Assembly (NCBI GenBank): GCA_946183785.1
Contig: CAMHCS010000011.1
Coordinates: 1-64,000 of the forward strand
Direction of reading: 5' to 3'
Source: an uncultured Selenomonadales bacterium
GTDB lineage: Bacteria; Bacillota; Negativicutes; Selenomonadales; Selenomonadaceae
DNA: 64,000 nucleotides
The position numbers were made by a program, and so were the translations under genes. Below are positions 53,285 to 62,207 of this stretch, one piece after another. Numbering within the stretch: the stretch's first letter is position 1; every line of letters begins with the position of its first letter. The notes under the pieces are model-generated. The model was given only the letters and a program-made list of their open reading frames with translations. It ran no database searches and had not been told where the DNA came from.

Positions 53285-53947
53285 ATGGGCAGGATGAAAT
53301 ATTTTCGATACGGGGAAAAGGAAATTTCCTATCTAAAGGCACGGGACAAAAAGCTCGCGGCGGTCATCGACGCCGTCGGGCCGATTCGTCGTCCGCTGGA
53401 CACGGATTTGTTTTCCGCCGTCGTCCGCCATATCGTCGGACAGCAGATTTCCAATAAGGCGTTGGCCGCGGTCTGGGGGCGTCTCCTGGAGGGACTCGGC
53501 GTGGTGGACGCTGCGGCGGTGCTTGGCGCAGGCGAGGAAAAACTGCATTCCTTCGGCATGAGCTTTCGGAAAGCTTCGTACATCACCGATTTCGCGCGGA
53601 AGGTCGGGCGCGGGGATTTTCGCCTCACGGCCCTGAAAAAAATGAGCGACGACGAGGCGATTGACGCGCTGACAGCCCTTTCGGGAATTGGCGTCTGGAC
53701 GGCGGAAATGATCCTGCTGTTCTGTCTCGAAAGGCCGGACGTGCTGAGCTTCGGCGATCTCGCGATTCAGCGCGGACTTCGCATGGTCTATCGCCATCGC
53801 GAAATCACGAAGGCGCAGTTCCAGCGGTATCGTCGCCGCTTTTCCCCTTACGGGAGCGTTGCGAGCCTTTATCTTTGGGCGGTCTCTGGCGGCGCGCTTC
53901 CCGGCGTGACAGACCCGGCAGACAGGAAGCGGGGCGTCAAGCCATGA
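53285..53947 (+). CDS. DNA-3-methyladenine glycosylase, HhH-GPD (AlkA-like)
   Basis: Excises alkylated purines in base-excision repair. The 220-residue protein has the HhH element LTALSGIGVWTAEMILLF and the catalytic aspartate Asp158 in LSFGDLAIQRG. An LFSAVVRHIVGQQISNKA helix precedes. It lacks the long N-terminal domain of E. coli AlkA and so is the short type. It overlaps ogt by ATGA, giving an alkylation-repair pair. No Ada-type regulator was seen. Confidence 0.9.
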   Translation: MGRMKYFRYGEKEISYLKARDKKLAAVIDAVGPIRRPLDTDLFSAVVRHIVGQQISNKALAAVWGRLLEGLGVVDAAAVLGAGEEKLHSFGMSFRKASYITDFARKVGRGDFRLTALKKMSDDEAIDALTALSGIGVWTAEMILLFCLERPDVLSFGDLAIQRGLRMVYRHREITKAQFQRYRRRFSPYGSVASLYLWAVSGGALPGVTDPADRKRGVKP

Positions 53948-54447
53948 CCTGTTTCGCAAATTATGCGTCTCCGCTGGGAAATATTTTACTGTCCGCCGAC
54001 GACGAAGGACTGACGGGGCTTGATTTCACGGCGGAGACTTGCAGGCTTCTTTCGACGGATCATCCGATCTTGCGGGAAGCGCGGCGCTGGCTCGATATTT
54101 ATTTTTCAGGGCGCGATCCGGGATTCACGCCGCCGCTCCACCTTGACGGCACGCCGTTCCGACTGGAGGTCTGGCGGCTTCTGCTTGAAATTCCTTACGG
54201 TGAGACGACGACCTATGGGGCGTTGGCGAAAAAGATTTCTGCGCGGCGAGGCGGAGCGCGTGTGGCGGCGCAGGCCGTCGGCGGCGCGGTGGGGCATAAC
54301 CCCGTGGCGCTGATCGTGCCCTGCCATCGGGTGATCGGCGCGGACGGCAGCCTGATCGGCTACGCCGGCGGCCTTGACAGAAAAGCGCGGCTGCTGGTGT
54401 TGGAAGGAGCCCCATTTTCAGCCTTTTTAGAGGAAAGCATGATTTAA
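53944..54447 (+). CDS. ogt: Methylated-DNA--protein-cysteine methyltransferase
   Basis: Removes methyl groups from O6-methylguanine to its own cysteine. The 167-residue protein has the IPCHRVI-type acceptor site as VPCHRVI, with Cys127 the acceptor, the RLEVWRLLLEIPYGETTTYG helix-turn-helix, and the N-terminal ribonuclease-like part. Its start codon overlaps the glycosylase stop. Its stop TAA overlaps the TTAA end of a 168-bp palindromic element; the last codons are ATG ATT TAA. Confidence 0.93.
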   Translation: MTCFANYASPLGNILLSADDEGLTGLDFTAETCRLLSTDHPILREARRWLDIYFSGRDPGFTPPLHLDGTPFRLEVWRLLLEIPYGETTTYGALAKKISARRGGARVAAQAVGGAVGHNPVALIVPCHRVIGADGSLIGYAGGLDRKARLLVLEGAPFSAFLEESMI

Positions 54448-54611
54448 TGGAACTACTGGACAAGTCCCGCCGCGCTCCTGCCGGGTCTTTTTCCGACGGG
54501 TGTTGTCAAAGTCCTCTCGACATAGCGATGCTGCGACTTCGAGGCCTTTTCCCGGACGGTCATAAAATCCCCCGGCAGGGCCACGACTTGACTTATTCAG
54601 TGATTCCATAA
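54444..54611. repeat. 168-bp palindromic MITE-like element, copy B
   Basis: It begins TTAATGGAACTACTGGACAA, a diverged version of the left end in copies A and C, and ends GACTTATTCAGTGATTCCAT plus AA. The same inner parts follow, e.g. CCGGGTCTTTTTCCG and CCACGACTTGACTTA, and the central stem AAGTCCTC/GAGGCCTT. The TTAA at its left end includes the ogt stop codon. It is the most diverged of the three, so probably the oldest. Confidence 0.8.
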
Positions 54612-54644
54612 GAATAAAAATCCTTGGATAAAGGGAGAACCGCT

Positions 54645-56084
54645 TTGAGCAAAAAGAGCAATAAAAAGAAGCATAAGCCCGCCCACAGGAAAAAACATGA
54701 TTATGCCTTCTGGCTGTGGGTGGTTCTTCTCGTAGTCCTCGCGTTTGGAGTCGGCGCGGGCTTTTATTTTGCATCCTCGAGCCTTTTTGACAAGCCGGCG
54801 CGCCGCCCGCGCACGGAGTCCCGTCCGTACCAGCCGACGGAAGCGCTTTTGGTGGCGAAGGATAAGACGACGGTCATGATCATGGGCGTCGACGAGCGAG
54901 TGGACGACGTGGGCCGCTCCGACACGCTGATGCTGGCAACTGTCGATCCAAAGAAAAAAAGCGCGTCGCTGCTTTCGATTCCGCGCGATACCCGCGTACA
55001 TGTTCCCGGCTATGGATACGACAAGATCAACGTCGCTTATTCCCTTGGCGGTCATGAACTGACGCGGGACACGGTGGAGGAATTTCTCGACACGCCGGTC
55101 GAGCATTACGTCCTGGTGAAAGTTCCAGCTTTCAAGCGCATTATTGACGCTATCGGCGGCGTGGACATCAATGTGGAAAAGCGCATGTATTACGTCGACG
55201 AATGGGACGATGACGGCGGCCTCGTCATCGACCTTTATCCGGGCTGGCAGCATATGGACGGCAAAACCGCCATGACTTACGTCCGTTACCGCGACGAAGA
55301 CGGCGACATCGGGCGCATCGAGCGGCAGCAGAAATTCGTGAAAGCCGCCATGGATCAGATACTGTCCCCGTCGATCATCCCGCGCCTGCCGGAAATTATC
55401 CGTGAGGTTATGGGCGCGGTGGAGACAGACCTTTCCTTCCGGCAGAGCTTGGAGCTGATGGGCGCGCTGAAGGAAGCGCAGTCGAGCGGGCTCAAGACGA
55501 AAATGGTCGCCGGACGGCCGATGTATATCGATGAAATCAGCTATTGGATTCCCGATCTCTACGACACCCGCGAGGATATGGCCGACATGCTTGGCATCAC
55601 CATCAGCGAGAACGCGAAAAATGAGATGGATCGTGACGCTTCCGCTTATGCGGCGTCAATTCCGGCGAACGCCAAGGAAGTGCCGGAGGACGATACTACG
55701 ATCGGCCGTCTCGTCCGCGAGGGGACAAGGCCGCCTCGCACGGGAGACAGGGACAGCGTGACGACGCCTTCCACGCGTCCGGGCAAGGGCTCGGAAGATG
55801 AGCGCCCATCCACGCATCCGACATCGCCGGGCGGTTCATCCACGACGACGCCGGCACGGCCAGGCGCGCCTTCGCCTGCCGCACCGACGCGGGAAGAAAA
55901 GCCCGAGCCGGAACCCGAAACGACGGAAACGACGTCGACAAAAGAACCAAAGGAAGCGGAACCGGCGAACACACAGGGGGACAGCGGCGAAGCGCCGGAG
56001 ACGGCCGCGAAGCCGGCGACTCCCACGCCGCCCGTCGCGCCGTCGAACCCGTTGCCGAGCAGCGTACCGTCAAGAAAACGATGA
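54645..56084 (+). CDS. LytR-CpsA-Psr (LCP) family protein
   Basis: LCP enzymes transfer undecaprenyl-linked glycopolymers to cell-wall peptidoglycan. The 479-residue protein has a basic cytoplasmic N-terminus, one membrane helix (about 25-45), and an LCP domain (about 75-265) with the conserved aspartate/arginine parts GRSDTLMLATVD, SIPRDTRV, KINVAYSLGG and RYRDEDGDIGRIERQQ. The last 130 residues are a Pro/Thr/Glu-rich low-complexity tail. The TTG at 54645 has GGGAG 8 bases upstream. In an organism with an outer membrane the polymer it attaches is unclear; it might relate to the glycan island. Confidence 0.92.
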   Translation: MSKKSNKKKHKPAHRKKHDYAFWLWVVLLVVLAFGVGAGFYFASSSLFDKPARRPRTESRPYQPTEALLVAKDKTTVMIMGVDERVDDVGRSDTLMLATVDPKKKSASLLSIPRDTRVHVPGYGYDKINVAYSLGGHELTRDTVEEFLDTPVEHYVLVKVPAFKRIIDAIGGVDINVEKRMYYVDEWDDDGGLVIDLYPGWQHMDGKTAMTYVRYRDEDGDIGRIERQQKFVKAAMDQILSPSIIPRLPEIIREVMGAVETDLSFRQSLELMGALKEAQSSGLKTKMVAGRPMYIDEISYWIPDLYDTREDMADMLGITISENAKNEMDRDASAYAASIPANAKEVPEDDTTIGRLVREGTRPPRTGDRDSVTTPSTRPGKGSEDERPSTHPTSPGGSSTTTPARPGAPSPAAPTREEKPEPEPETTETTSTKEPKEAEPANTQGDSGEAPETAAKPATPTPPVAPSNPLPSSVPSRKR

Positions 56085-56093
56085 ATATAGAAT

Positions 56094-56130
56094 CCGCCGA
56101 CGCGATCGATTTTGCGTCGGCGGTTTTTTA
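56094..56130 (+). terminator. Intrinsic terminator after the LCP gene
   Basis: CCGCCGACGC (56094-56103) pairs with GCGTCGGCGG (56114-56123) and ends in a T-run. Confidence 0.9.
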
Positions 56131-56141
56131 TTGAGAGACGA

Positions 56142-56170
56142 TTGACAAAAGAGCAATCTTCCTGTAATAT
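56142..56170 (+). promoter_or_regulatory. Promoter of the radical SAM gene
   Basis: A perfect TTGACA (56142-56147) and TAATAT (56165-56170) with 17 bases between. The start codon is at 56243. Confidence 0.75.
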
Positions 56171-56242
56171 AATAATTAAAAAATATGGTTAAAAAACAAT
56201 TAATAAATATACGTTATTTATTGCGGTAAAGGAGATGATTGT

Positions 56243-57142
56243 ATGTATTTCGACGACTATGACAGCCCGGTGTTCCGTCCCCCTAGCGAGGCAAGGAGCT
56301 TTATCCTTCGGTTGACGCGTGGCTGCGCCCATAACAAATGCACCTACTGCAATATGTATCGCGGCGTGCCGTTCCAGGTGCTGACCGACGAGCAGATCAT
56401 GCGGCAGATTGAGATGGCGCGGGCGTACAACGCGAAAGCCGTGCGCCGCGTGTTCTTCGCGGACGGCGACGCGCTGGTGCTTTCCACCGAGCGTCTGCTT
56501 AACGTGCTGAAAACCCTGCATGAGGTGTTTCCAAATTTCGAGCGCGCTTCGTCTTACGCGGCGCCGAAAGACATCTTGCGGAAATCGGTGGAGGAGCTGA
56601 AAGCGCTCCGTGAGGCGGGGCTGGAGCTGCTCTACTACGGCATGGAGACCGGCGACGCGGCGACGCTGGCTAAGATCAATAAGGGCGTCGACGATAAAGA
56701 ATCCATCGAAGTCGGCCAGCGGGTCATCGCGGCGGGCATGAAGCTCTCCATGATGGTGATCCTCGGTATCGCGGGCGAGGACGGTTCGGAGCGCCACGCA
56801 CTGGAGACGGCGAAAGCTATCAACGCAATTCGCCCGACGATGCTCGGCGCGATCTGCCTGATGCTCTACCGCGGCAGCGAGCTCAAGGCTGAGTTCGAGC
56901 GCGGCGAGTTCCGGCCGCTGTCCCCTGCGGGGCTGATGGAAGAGTTGAAGCTGATGATCGAGCACGTCGAGCTCCCCGAGACAGAGCATTGCCTGTTCCG
57001 CAGCAACCACATCTCGAACTATGTGCCGCTGAAGGCAACGCTGCCCGCAGACAAGGAAAGCCTGCTCCGAGACATCGAATACAGTATCGGCGAGCTGAAA
57101 AAGCTCAGGGACTGGGACGTCTACAATCACGACAAATATTGA
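56243..57142 (+). CDS. Radical SAM protein
   Basis: The 299-residue protein has a radical SAM cluster motif CAHNKCTYCNMY (CxxxxxCxxC spacing; the first gap is 5, not 3) in an otherwise standard barrel with LYYGMETGD and VILGIAGEDGSER. It resembles the Elp3/HemN-like group of oxygen-sensitive SAM proteins often annotated only as radical SAM protein. GGAGATGATT precedes the ATG. Reaction unknown. Confidence 0.88.
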   Translation: MYFDDYDSPVFRPPSEARSFILRLTRGCAHNKCTYCNMYRGVPFQVLTDEQIMRQIEMARAYNAKAVRRVFFADGDALVLSTERLLNVLKTLHEVFPNFERASSYAAPKDILRKSVEELKALREAGLELLYYGMETGDAATLAKINKGVDDKESIEVGQRVIAAGMKLSMMVILGIAGEDGSERHALETAKAINAIRPTMLGAICLMLYRGSELKAEFERGEFRPLSPAGLMEELKLMIEHVELPETEHCLFRSNHISNYVPLKATLPADKESLLRDIEYSIGELKKLRDWDVYNHDKY

Positions 57143-57156
57143 TGGCATTTAAAACA

Positions 57157-57202
57157 AACCAGGCTGTCCATGAAGATCTGACTATCATGCGGCAGCCTGG
57201 TT
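57157..57202. terminator. Bidirectional terminator
   Basis: AACCAGGCTG and CAGCCTGGTT are perfect reverse complements around a 26-base loop, with A residues before and T-rich sequence after. It lies between convergent genes. Confidence 0.75.
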
Positions 57203-57211
57203 GTTGTTTTC

Positions 57212-57952
57212 TTATTCTTTTTCTGCCGGCGGTTGGGGCGGCGGCACTGGGATTGGATCGTCGTGCCTCCAGCGCGGGCCTCGGCCCATGCCCGGACCGC
57301 CCATCATCCAGCCGGGGCGGAAGGCTTCGCGCAGTACGCCGGCGTCGAGGCCGAGCTCTTTCGCCACATCGTCCCAGCCGTTGTTGATCTTCTTCAGCGC
57401 GAGGACGTCCCGGGCGCTTTTGTTCGCGGCTTTGCCGAGAATGCCCGCCGCGCGGACGTCTCTTGGGTGATAGCCCTCGCGAAGCAACGTCCGCGCCTCT
57501 TCCGGCGTCAGGTTCGTCTTTTCGTCGGCGAGGCGGGTTGCCATCAGTTCGCCCATCGTCTCATGGATCATTTCCCGCGTGACGCCCAGCGATTCGCCGA
57601 CGGCGCGCCAGTCGCCCTGATCGTCATAGATCGCCATGACTTCGGCAAAGGAACGGCCGCTGGTCCGCGCCAGCATCGAGCAGGGGAACACGTCGCGAAA
57701 CGCGCGGGGATTCTCGGCGAGATAGGCCGCGACCTCAGCCTCGTCCACGCCAAACATTTCCGCTGCGCGCTTGGCGGCGTCCTCGTCGCTCATTCGCCAC
57801 GCCCCTGGTCCCATGCGCTCCTGCATTTCCTGCCGATGTTCCATCGGCCCGTTGTAGCCGCCGTGCACTTCAGCCGCCTCGACGCCGCCGAACAAACTCG
57901 CGCCGATCAGGACGCCGCCGGCCGCCATCGCCATGAATAACTTTTTATTCAT
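57212..57952 (-). CDS. Exported helical repeat protein of unknown function
   Basis: The 246-residue precursor has a signal peptide ending VEA. The mature protein is mainly helical and repeats a pattern of SF/SA..EV(M/L)A(I/L)..., W..V(G/A)(E/K).LG(V/L)...(I/L)RE: once around residues 110-150 (SFAEVMAIYDDQGDWRAVGE) and once around 200-235 (SARDVLALKKINNGWDDVAK). Several copies of this kind of unit exist in periplasmic proteins of Negativicutes, from general impression. A proline-rich tail ends the protein. The ATG at 57952 follows AAGGAGG. Confidence 0.75.
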   Translation of the reverse strand: MNKKLFMAMAAGGVLIGASLFGGVEAAEVHGGYNGPMEHRQEMQERMGPGAWRMSDEDAAKRAAEMFGVDEAEVAAYLAENPRAFRDVFPCSMLARTSGRSFAEVMAIYDDQGDWRAVGESLGVTREMIHETMGELMATRLADEKTNLTPEEARTLLREGYHPRDVRAAGILGKAANKSARDVLALKKINNGWDDVAKELGLDAGVLREAFRPGWMMGGPGMGRGPRWRHDDPIPVPPPQPPAEKE

Positions 57953-58092
57953 CTGAAAAACCTCCTTGACAACTTGCTTGCAATAAATATAACCGAAGCA
58001 AATTAAATACGTCTTAAAAAACGATGGATATTGAGTGAAAATTTCCAACATGATATAATTGAAAGAAGCGAGGACTGGAAGAAGGTGAGCGT

Positions 58093-59490
58093 ATGGCGAA
58101 AATACTTCTGGTGGACGACAACGAGATCAATCTGATGATGACCGAAATGGTGCTTTCAGAAATGCATTATGAGGTCGAGACGGCGACGAGCGGCGAGGCG
58201 GCGATTGAGCTCCTGCAGCAAAACCAGTATGATTTGATGCTGCTCGACATCATTATGGACGGCATGAGCGGTATCGAAACGCTGGCGCGCGTTCGCGATA
58301 TGACGGAGATCAGTGGGATCCGAACGATTTTCCTGACATCCTCCTCCCAGGCGGCGGATATGACGGAGGCGATTCGGCTCGGCGCCATGGACTTCATTCG
58401 CAAGCCAGCGCTTCCGGAAAAACTTGTTGCCGCAGTGCAGAGAGCGCTGCTTGAGCAGGAGAAGGACAAGATCCTTGCCGTGGACGACGACGAGATGAGC
58501 CTTATGACCGTTGAGACGCTGTTTGGTATTCGCTACGACGTGCGCTGCGCCTCCTCGGGGGCGGAGGCTCTCGCGGAGATGGAGAAGGAAAAGCCTGATC
58601 TTGTGCTGCTCGATCTGCGCATGCCCGGCATGGACGGATTGGAGGTTCTGGAGCGGATTCGCGATATGGAAGGCTGCGAAGACCTGCCGGTGGTGTTTCT
58701 GACCGCTGACAGGGATCCGGGAACGGAAGCGGCGCTTTTTACTGCGGGGGCGACAGAATTCCTCGGGAAGCCGCTGGTCATGCAGGTCGCCATGCATCGC
58801 ATCCGCCGTATTCTGGAGCATAAGCATTTGCGGGATTCGCTGCATGACGAGGTGAACCGCAAGGCCCGCGCTTTCCAGGAGAGCAACAGGAAAATCAGCA
58901 GCCTTTCGGATCAAATCATTCGCGCGTTGTCGGGCGCCATCGATGCGAAGGACTACTCTGCGAACGGCCACTCGGTGCGGGTGGCGGAATACGCGCGCGA
59001 GTTGGCGCGCCGCCTCGGTAAATCGGCGGAGGAGCTTGAGAAAATATACAACGCCGCACTTTTGCACGACGTCGGGAAGATTGCCATTCCCAGTGCGATT
59101 ATCAATAAGCCCGGCAAGCTGACGGGTGACGAGTACGCGATTGTCAAAAACCATTCGCTGAAGGGCTATGAAATATTGGCCCCGATCTCTGAGATGCCGG
59201 AGCTTGCCGCCGTCGCGCGCTGGCATCATGAGCGGTACGACGGCGCCGGTTATCCTGACGGCAAAGCAGGCGAAGATATACCGGAAATTGCACGGATTAT
59301 TTGCGTTGCGGATTGCTATGACGCCATGTCGTCGGACAGGATTTACCGAAAGGCGTTGCCCCAGAGCAAAATACGCGAGGAGCTCGAGCAGAACAAGGGG
59401 GCGCAGTTCGACCCGAAAGTCGCGGAGGCCATGCTGCAAATGATGGATGAGGACAGGGACTTTAAACTGAGGGGAAACAAGGGAAAATGA
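58093..59490 (+). CDS. Dual-receiver HD-GYP c-di-GMP phosphodiesterase
   Basis: The 465-residue protein has two receiver domains in tandem (phospho-accepting Asp52 and Asp174), a coiled linker (about 240-280), and an HD-GYP domain with His325-Asp326 (LLHDVGKIAIP) and Gly386-Tyr387-Pro388 (DGAGYPDG). It should degrade c-di-GMP under control of phosphorylation. No DNA-binding part. The two receivers suggest input from more than one kinase. It opens a block with two FIST proteins and a hybrid kinase, probably its input partners. Confidence 0.93.
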   Translation: MAKILLVDDNEINLMMTEMVLSEMHYEVETATSGEAAIELLQQNQYDLMLLDIIMDGMSGIETLARVRDMTEISGIRTIFLTSSSQAADMTEAIRLGAMDFIRKPALPEKLVAAVQRALLEQEKDKILAVDDDEMSLMTVETLFGIRYDVRCASSGAEALAEMEKEKPDLVLLDLRMPGMDGLEVLERIRDMEGCEDLPVVFLTADRDPGTEAALFTAGATEFLGKPLVMQVAMHRIRRILEHKHLRDSLHDEVNRKARAFQESNRKISSLSDQIIRALSGAIDAKDYSANGHSVRVAEYARELARRLGKSAEELEKIYNAALLHDVGKIAIPSAIINKPGKLTGDEYAIVKNHSLKGYEILAPISEMPELAAVARWHHERYDGAGYPDGKAGEDIPEIARIICVADCYDAMSSDRIYRKALPQSKIREELEQNKGAQFDPKVAEAMLQMMDEDRDFKLRGNKGK

Positions 59491-59564
59491 AATAGAGTGA
59501 AGATCAAATGGCGGGTTAAAACAAGCGCTGGAAAGAGCTGCTGTTTTAGGAAGGAGGCCTATCC

Positions 59565-60764
59565 TTGGAATCTATCGTTCTTTACACAGAAGAAATTGAC
59601 AATTTGAGCGAGGCGGCAGAGGAGCTGTTCGCCCAGGCGGAAGGCTTCAAACTGCATAAGAACACGCTCGGCGTCCTGTTCGTCGAGGAGGAGACCGATT
59701 ATCCCGCGCTGTATGAGTTGCTTTCCTCCCACTGGAAATTCCCGATTATTGGCTGCACGACGCTGGCGATGCTGCTCGCCGAGCAGGGCTGCACGCGGAC
59801 GGGGATTTCCGTAATGCTGATGACGGCGGACACCTGCGAGTTTGCCGTAGACATGACCGGCGAACTGGACCAGGAAAACTATCGAACGGAAATCACTGCG
59901 CTTTGCAAGTCGCTCTCCGGAGCATTGCCCACCGCGCCAAAGCTCGTGCTGACTTTCGGCGGCATGGTCGCCAGCGAACAGAACGTGCCGGGGGACGAAA
60001 TAGTCGACGCCGTCGAGGAAGCGCTCGGGAAAGACGTTCCGATTTTTGGCAGCGTCGCTTCGGACGGATTCAATTTCAGCAATTACCGCGTGTTTTGCGG
60101 CGACCGCGTAACGAAGAGCGGGCAGGCGGTCGCCCTCGTTTCGGGTGCGATCGCGCCGATCTTCTTCTCGACGAATTCGGTGGAAAACAGGGCGGACGTC
60201 TCCTATAAGGTCACAAAGGCGCAGAGCAACAAAATTATGCGGCTCGGCAGCGGCACTTTCGTTGAGGCGCTGAAGCGCGAAAATATGGAAGTCAGCAAGC
60301 AAAACGTGGTCGGGGACTATTTCCTTTCGCCCTTTGTGCTGTCCGTCGATCTCGGAGGCGGCGACGTCGCCGAGATTACGCGCACGCTTTCGCTGTTGAA
60401 TCTGGAAACGGGAACGGGCGTCTTTCTCGGTGCAGTGCCGGAAGGCTCGATTGTACGGCTCGGCATCCTGGACCAGAAAGACGTGCAGAAATCCATAAAT
60501 CAGGCCTTTGAGAAAATGCTGGCGACGCTTTCGGCGTCCGGCGACGGGCGGCATACGCTGCTCTGCACTTCCTGCGCGGCCCGGTATCTGGCGATGGCGA
60601 GCAATACGGACGCGGAGGCGCAGGCCTATCAGGGACGCCTGCCGGCAAACCTCTCAATGCTCGGTCTGTACGGCAACGGCGAGTATTGTCCGCTGCGCGG
60701 GAAGACGACCGGGAAGAACCACAATTTCTTCCACAACTTCACCTTCGCGATCATGGCGATTTAA
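59565..60764 (+). CDS. FIST-domain sensor protein, copy 1
   Basis: FIST domains are predicted small-ligand sensing modules, often next to kinases. The 399-residue protein is made of the FIST N part (about 30-215, PIIGCTTLAMLL, LTFGGMVASE and SVASDGFNF) and the FIST C part (about 225-375) ending GLYGNGEYCPLRGKTTG. No membrane segment, so cytoplasmic. It starts at TTG behind AAGGAGG. It is clearly paralogous to the next FIST gene. Its stop TAA lies in the TTAA end of the palindromic element that separates the two. Confidence 0.9.
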   Translation: MESIVLYTEEIDNLSEAAEELFAQAEGFKLHKNTLGVLFVEEETDYPALYELLSSHWKFPIIGCTTLAMLLAEQGCTRTGISVMLMTADTCEFAVDMTGELDQENYRTEITALCKSLSGALPTAPKLVLTFGGMVASEQNVPGDEIVDAVEEALGKDVPIFGSVASDGFNFSNYRVFCGDRVTKSGQAVALVSGAIAPIFFSTNSVENRADVSYKVTKAQSNKIMRLGSGTFVEALKRENMEVSKQNVVGDYFLSPFVLSVDLGGGDVAEITRTLSLLNLETGTGVFLGAVPEGSIVRLGILDQKDVQKSINQAFEKMLATLSASGDGRHTLLCTSCAARYLAMASNTDAEAQAYQGRLPANLSMLGLYGNGEYCPLRGKTTGKNHNFFHNFTFAIMAI

Positions 60765-60928
60765 GGAACCACTGAATAAGTCCCTCCGCGCCTCTGCCGG
60801 GTCTTTTTCCGCCTGTCGTTGTCAAATCCCTCTCGACGTAGCGATGCTACGCCTTCGAGGGATTTTCCTAGACAGTCGAAAAAATCCCTCGACAGATGCA
60901 CGAATTGACTTAATCAGTGTTTCCTTAA
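60761..60928. repeat. 168-bp palindromic MITE-like element, copy C
   Basis: Left end TTAAGGAACCACTGAATAAG, right end the reverse complement TTGACTTAATCAGTGTTTCC plus TTAA. Exactly as long as copy A. The central stem reads AAATCCCTC/GAGGGATTT where copy A has AAAGTGCTC/GAGCACTTT, so the pairing is kept by paired changes. Its left TTAA contains the stop codon of FIST copy 1, and it separates the two FIST genes. Confidence 0.87.
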
Positions 60929-60945
60929 GGAAATACTGAACAAAG
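60925..60945. repeat. Second left-end remnant fused to copy C
   Basis: Straight after the right TTAA of copy C comes GGAAATACTGAACAAAG, which matches the left end of the element (GGAAGCACTGAATAAG). The joint makes the palindrome CAGTGTTTCCTTAAGGAAAT. It may be what remains of another copy that shared the TTAA. Confidence 0.55.
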
Positions 60946-60969
60946 CGGCAAAAGGGGAGAAACAGCAAG

Positions 60970-62166
60970 ATGGATTCCATCGTCCTTTACACGGAAGAAA
61001 TAGACGACTTGAGGGAAGCGGCGGCGGAACTCCTGGTGCAGACATGGGAGTTTCCGCTGAAAAAGCATTCTCTTGCCATACTGTTTACGGAGGAGGATAC
61101 GGATTTCGAGGGGCTTTATCCGATATTGGCGGAGCACTGGGATTTTCCGGTCGTCGGCTGCACGACGATGGGCATGCTCGGCAGGCAGGGGTATTGCGCC
61201 ATCGGCATTTTCGTGCTGCTTCTGACTGCAGACGATTGCTTTTTTGCCGCCGGGATGGCAAGGGACCTGGCTCCGGACAATTACCGGGCCAAGATTGCAC
61301 AGACGTATCGGTCGCTCCGCGAAACGCTCCCGTCCGAGCCGAAGCTGATTTTGAGCTATGGCGGTATGTTCAGGGCGGAGGAACATGTATCTGGGGACGA
61401 CATGGTGGACGCGATTACCGAAGCAGCGGGAAAGAACATACCGCTGTTCGGGGGACTGGCGGCGGACGGCTTCAATTTTACCGGGTTTAGGGTATTCTGC
61501 AACGGGGAATCGGTGCAAAACGGGCAGATGATGGCGCTGATTGCCGGCCCCATCGATCCGAAATTCGTCGCCATCAATTCCGTCGAGAATCGCGCGAACT
61601 TTTCCTACGAGGTTACGGAGGCTCGGCACAACGAAGTTTTACGCCTCGGCAGCGGGACTTTCCTCGAGGCGCTGGAGCACGAGGACATGGCGGTGAACAA
61701 ATCGGACGTGCTCGGGGACTATCTGCTTTCGCCTTTCGTGTTGATGATGAAACGCGAAGACGGCGACAGCGTTGAGGTCGCCCGCAATCTCACCACGTTG
61801 AATCATACGACGGGCGCGGGGACGTTTCTCGGCGCGGTGCCGGAAGGCTCGATTCTGAGCGTCGGGCTGATCGGCCGGACGGATGTGCAGCAATCGGTGC
61901 GGCAGGCATTCGACAGGATTTTCGAGGAACTGGAAGCCTCAGGGCACAAGCACAAGACGCTGCTCTGCAATTCCTGCTGCGCGCGATTCCTTGCGCTGGC
62001 GAGCAACACAAAGGAGGAAACGGACGCCTATATCAACCGTCTGCCGGACGACGTGTCGCTTGTCGGCATTTACGCTTACGGCGAGTATTGCCCGGAAAAG
62101 GGCAACAAGACCGGGAACAGCTACAATCTTTTCCACAATTTCACGTTTACGATTGTGGCGCTGTAA
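60970..62166 (+). CDS. FIST-domain sensor protein, copy 2
   Basis: The 398-residue paralogue of the preceding gene: the starts (SIVLYTEEID) and ends (HNFTFxIxAx) are nearly the same and the FIST N/FIST C layout is shared, including VVGCTTMGMLG, GGLAADGFNF and AYGEYCPEKGNKTG. Sequence between the conserved blocks differs, so each copy may bind another ligand. GGGGAG lies before the ATG. Followed after 41 bases by the hybrid kinase gene, its likely output partner. Confidence 0.9.
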   Translation: MDSIVLYTEEIDDLREAAAELLVQTWEFPLKKHSLAILFTEEDTDFEGLYPILAEHWDFPVVGCTTMGMLGRQGYCAIGIFVLLLTADDCFFAAGMARDLAPDNYRAKIAQTYRSLRETLPSEPKLILSYGGMFRAEEHVSGDDMVDAITEAAGKNIPLFGGLAADGFNFTGFRVFCNGESVQNGQMMALIAGPIDPKFVAINSVENRANFSYEVTEARHNEVLRLGSGTFLEALEHEDMAVNKSDVLGDYLLSPFVLMMKREDGDSVEVARNLTTLNHTTGAGTFLGAVPEGSILSVGLIGRTDVQQSVRQAFDRIFEELEASGHKHKTLLCNSCCARFLALASNTKEETDAYINRLPDDVSLVGIYAYGEYCPEKGNKTGNSYNLFHNFTFTIVAL

Positions 62167-62207
62167 AAAGAGTAAAGAGTTAATACACGATAACGAGGGA
62201 GATCAGC

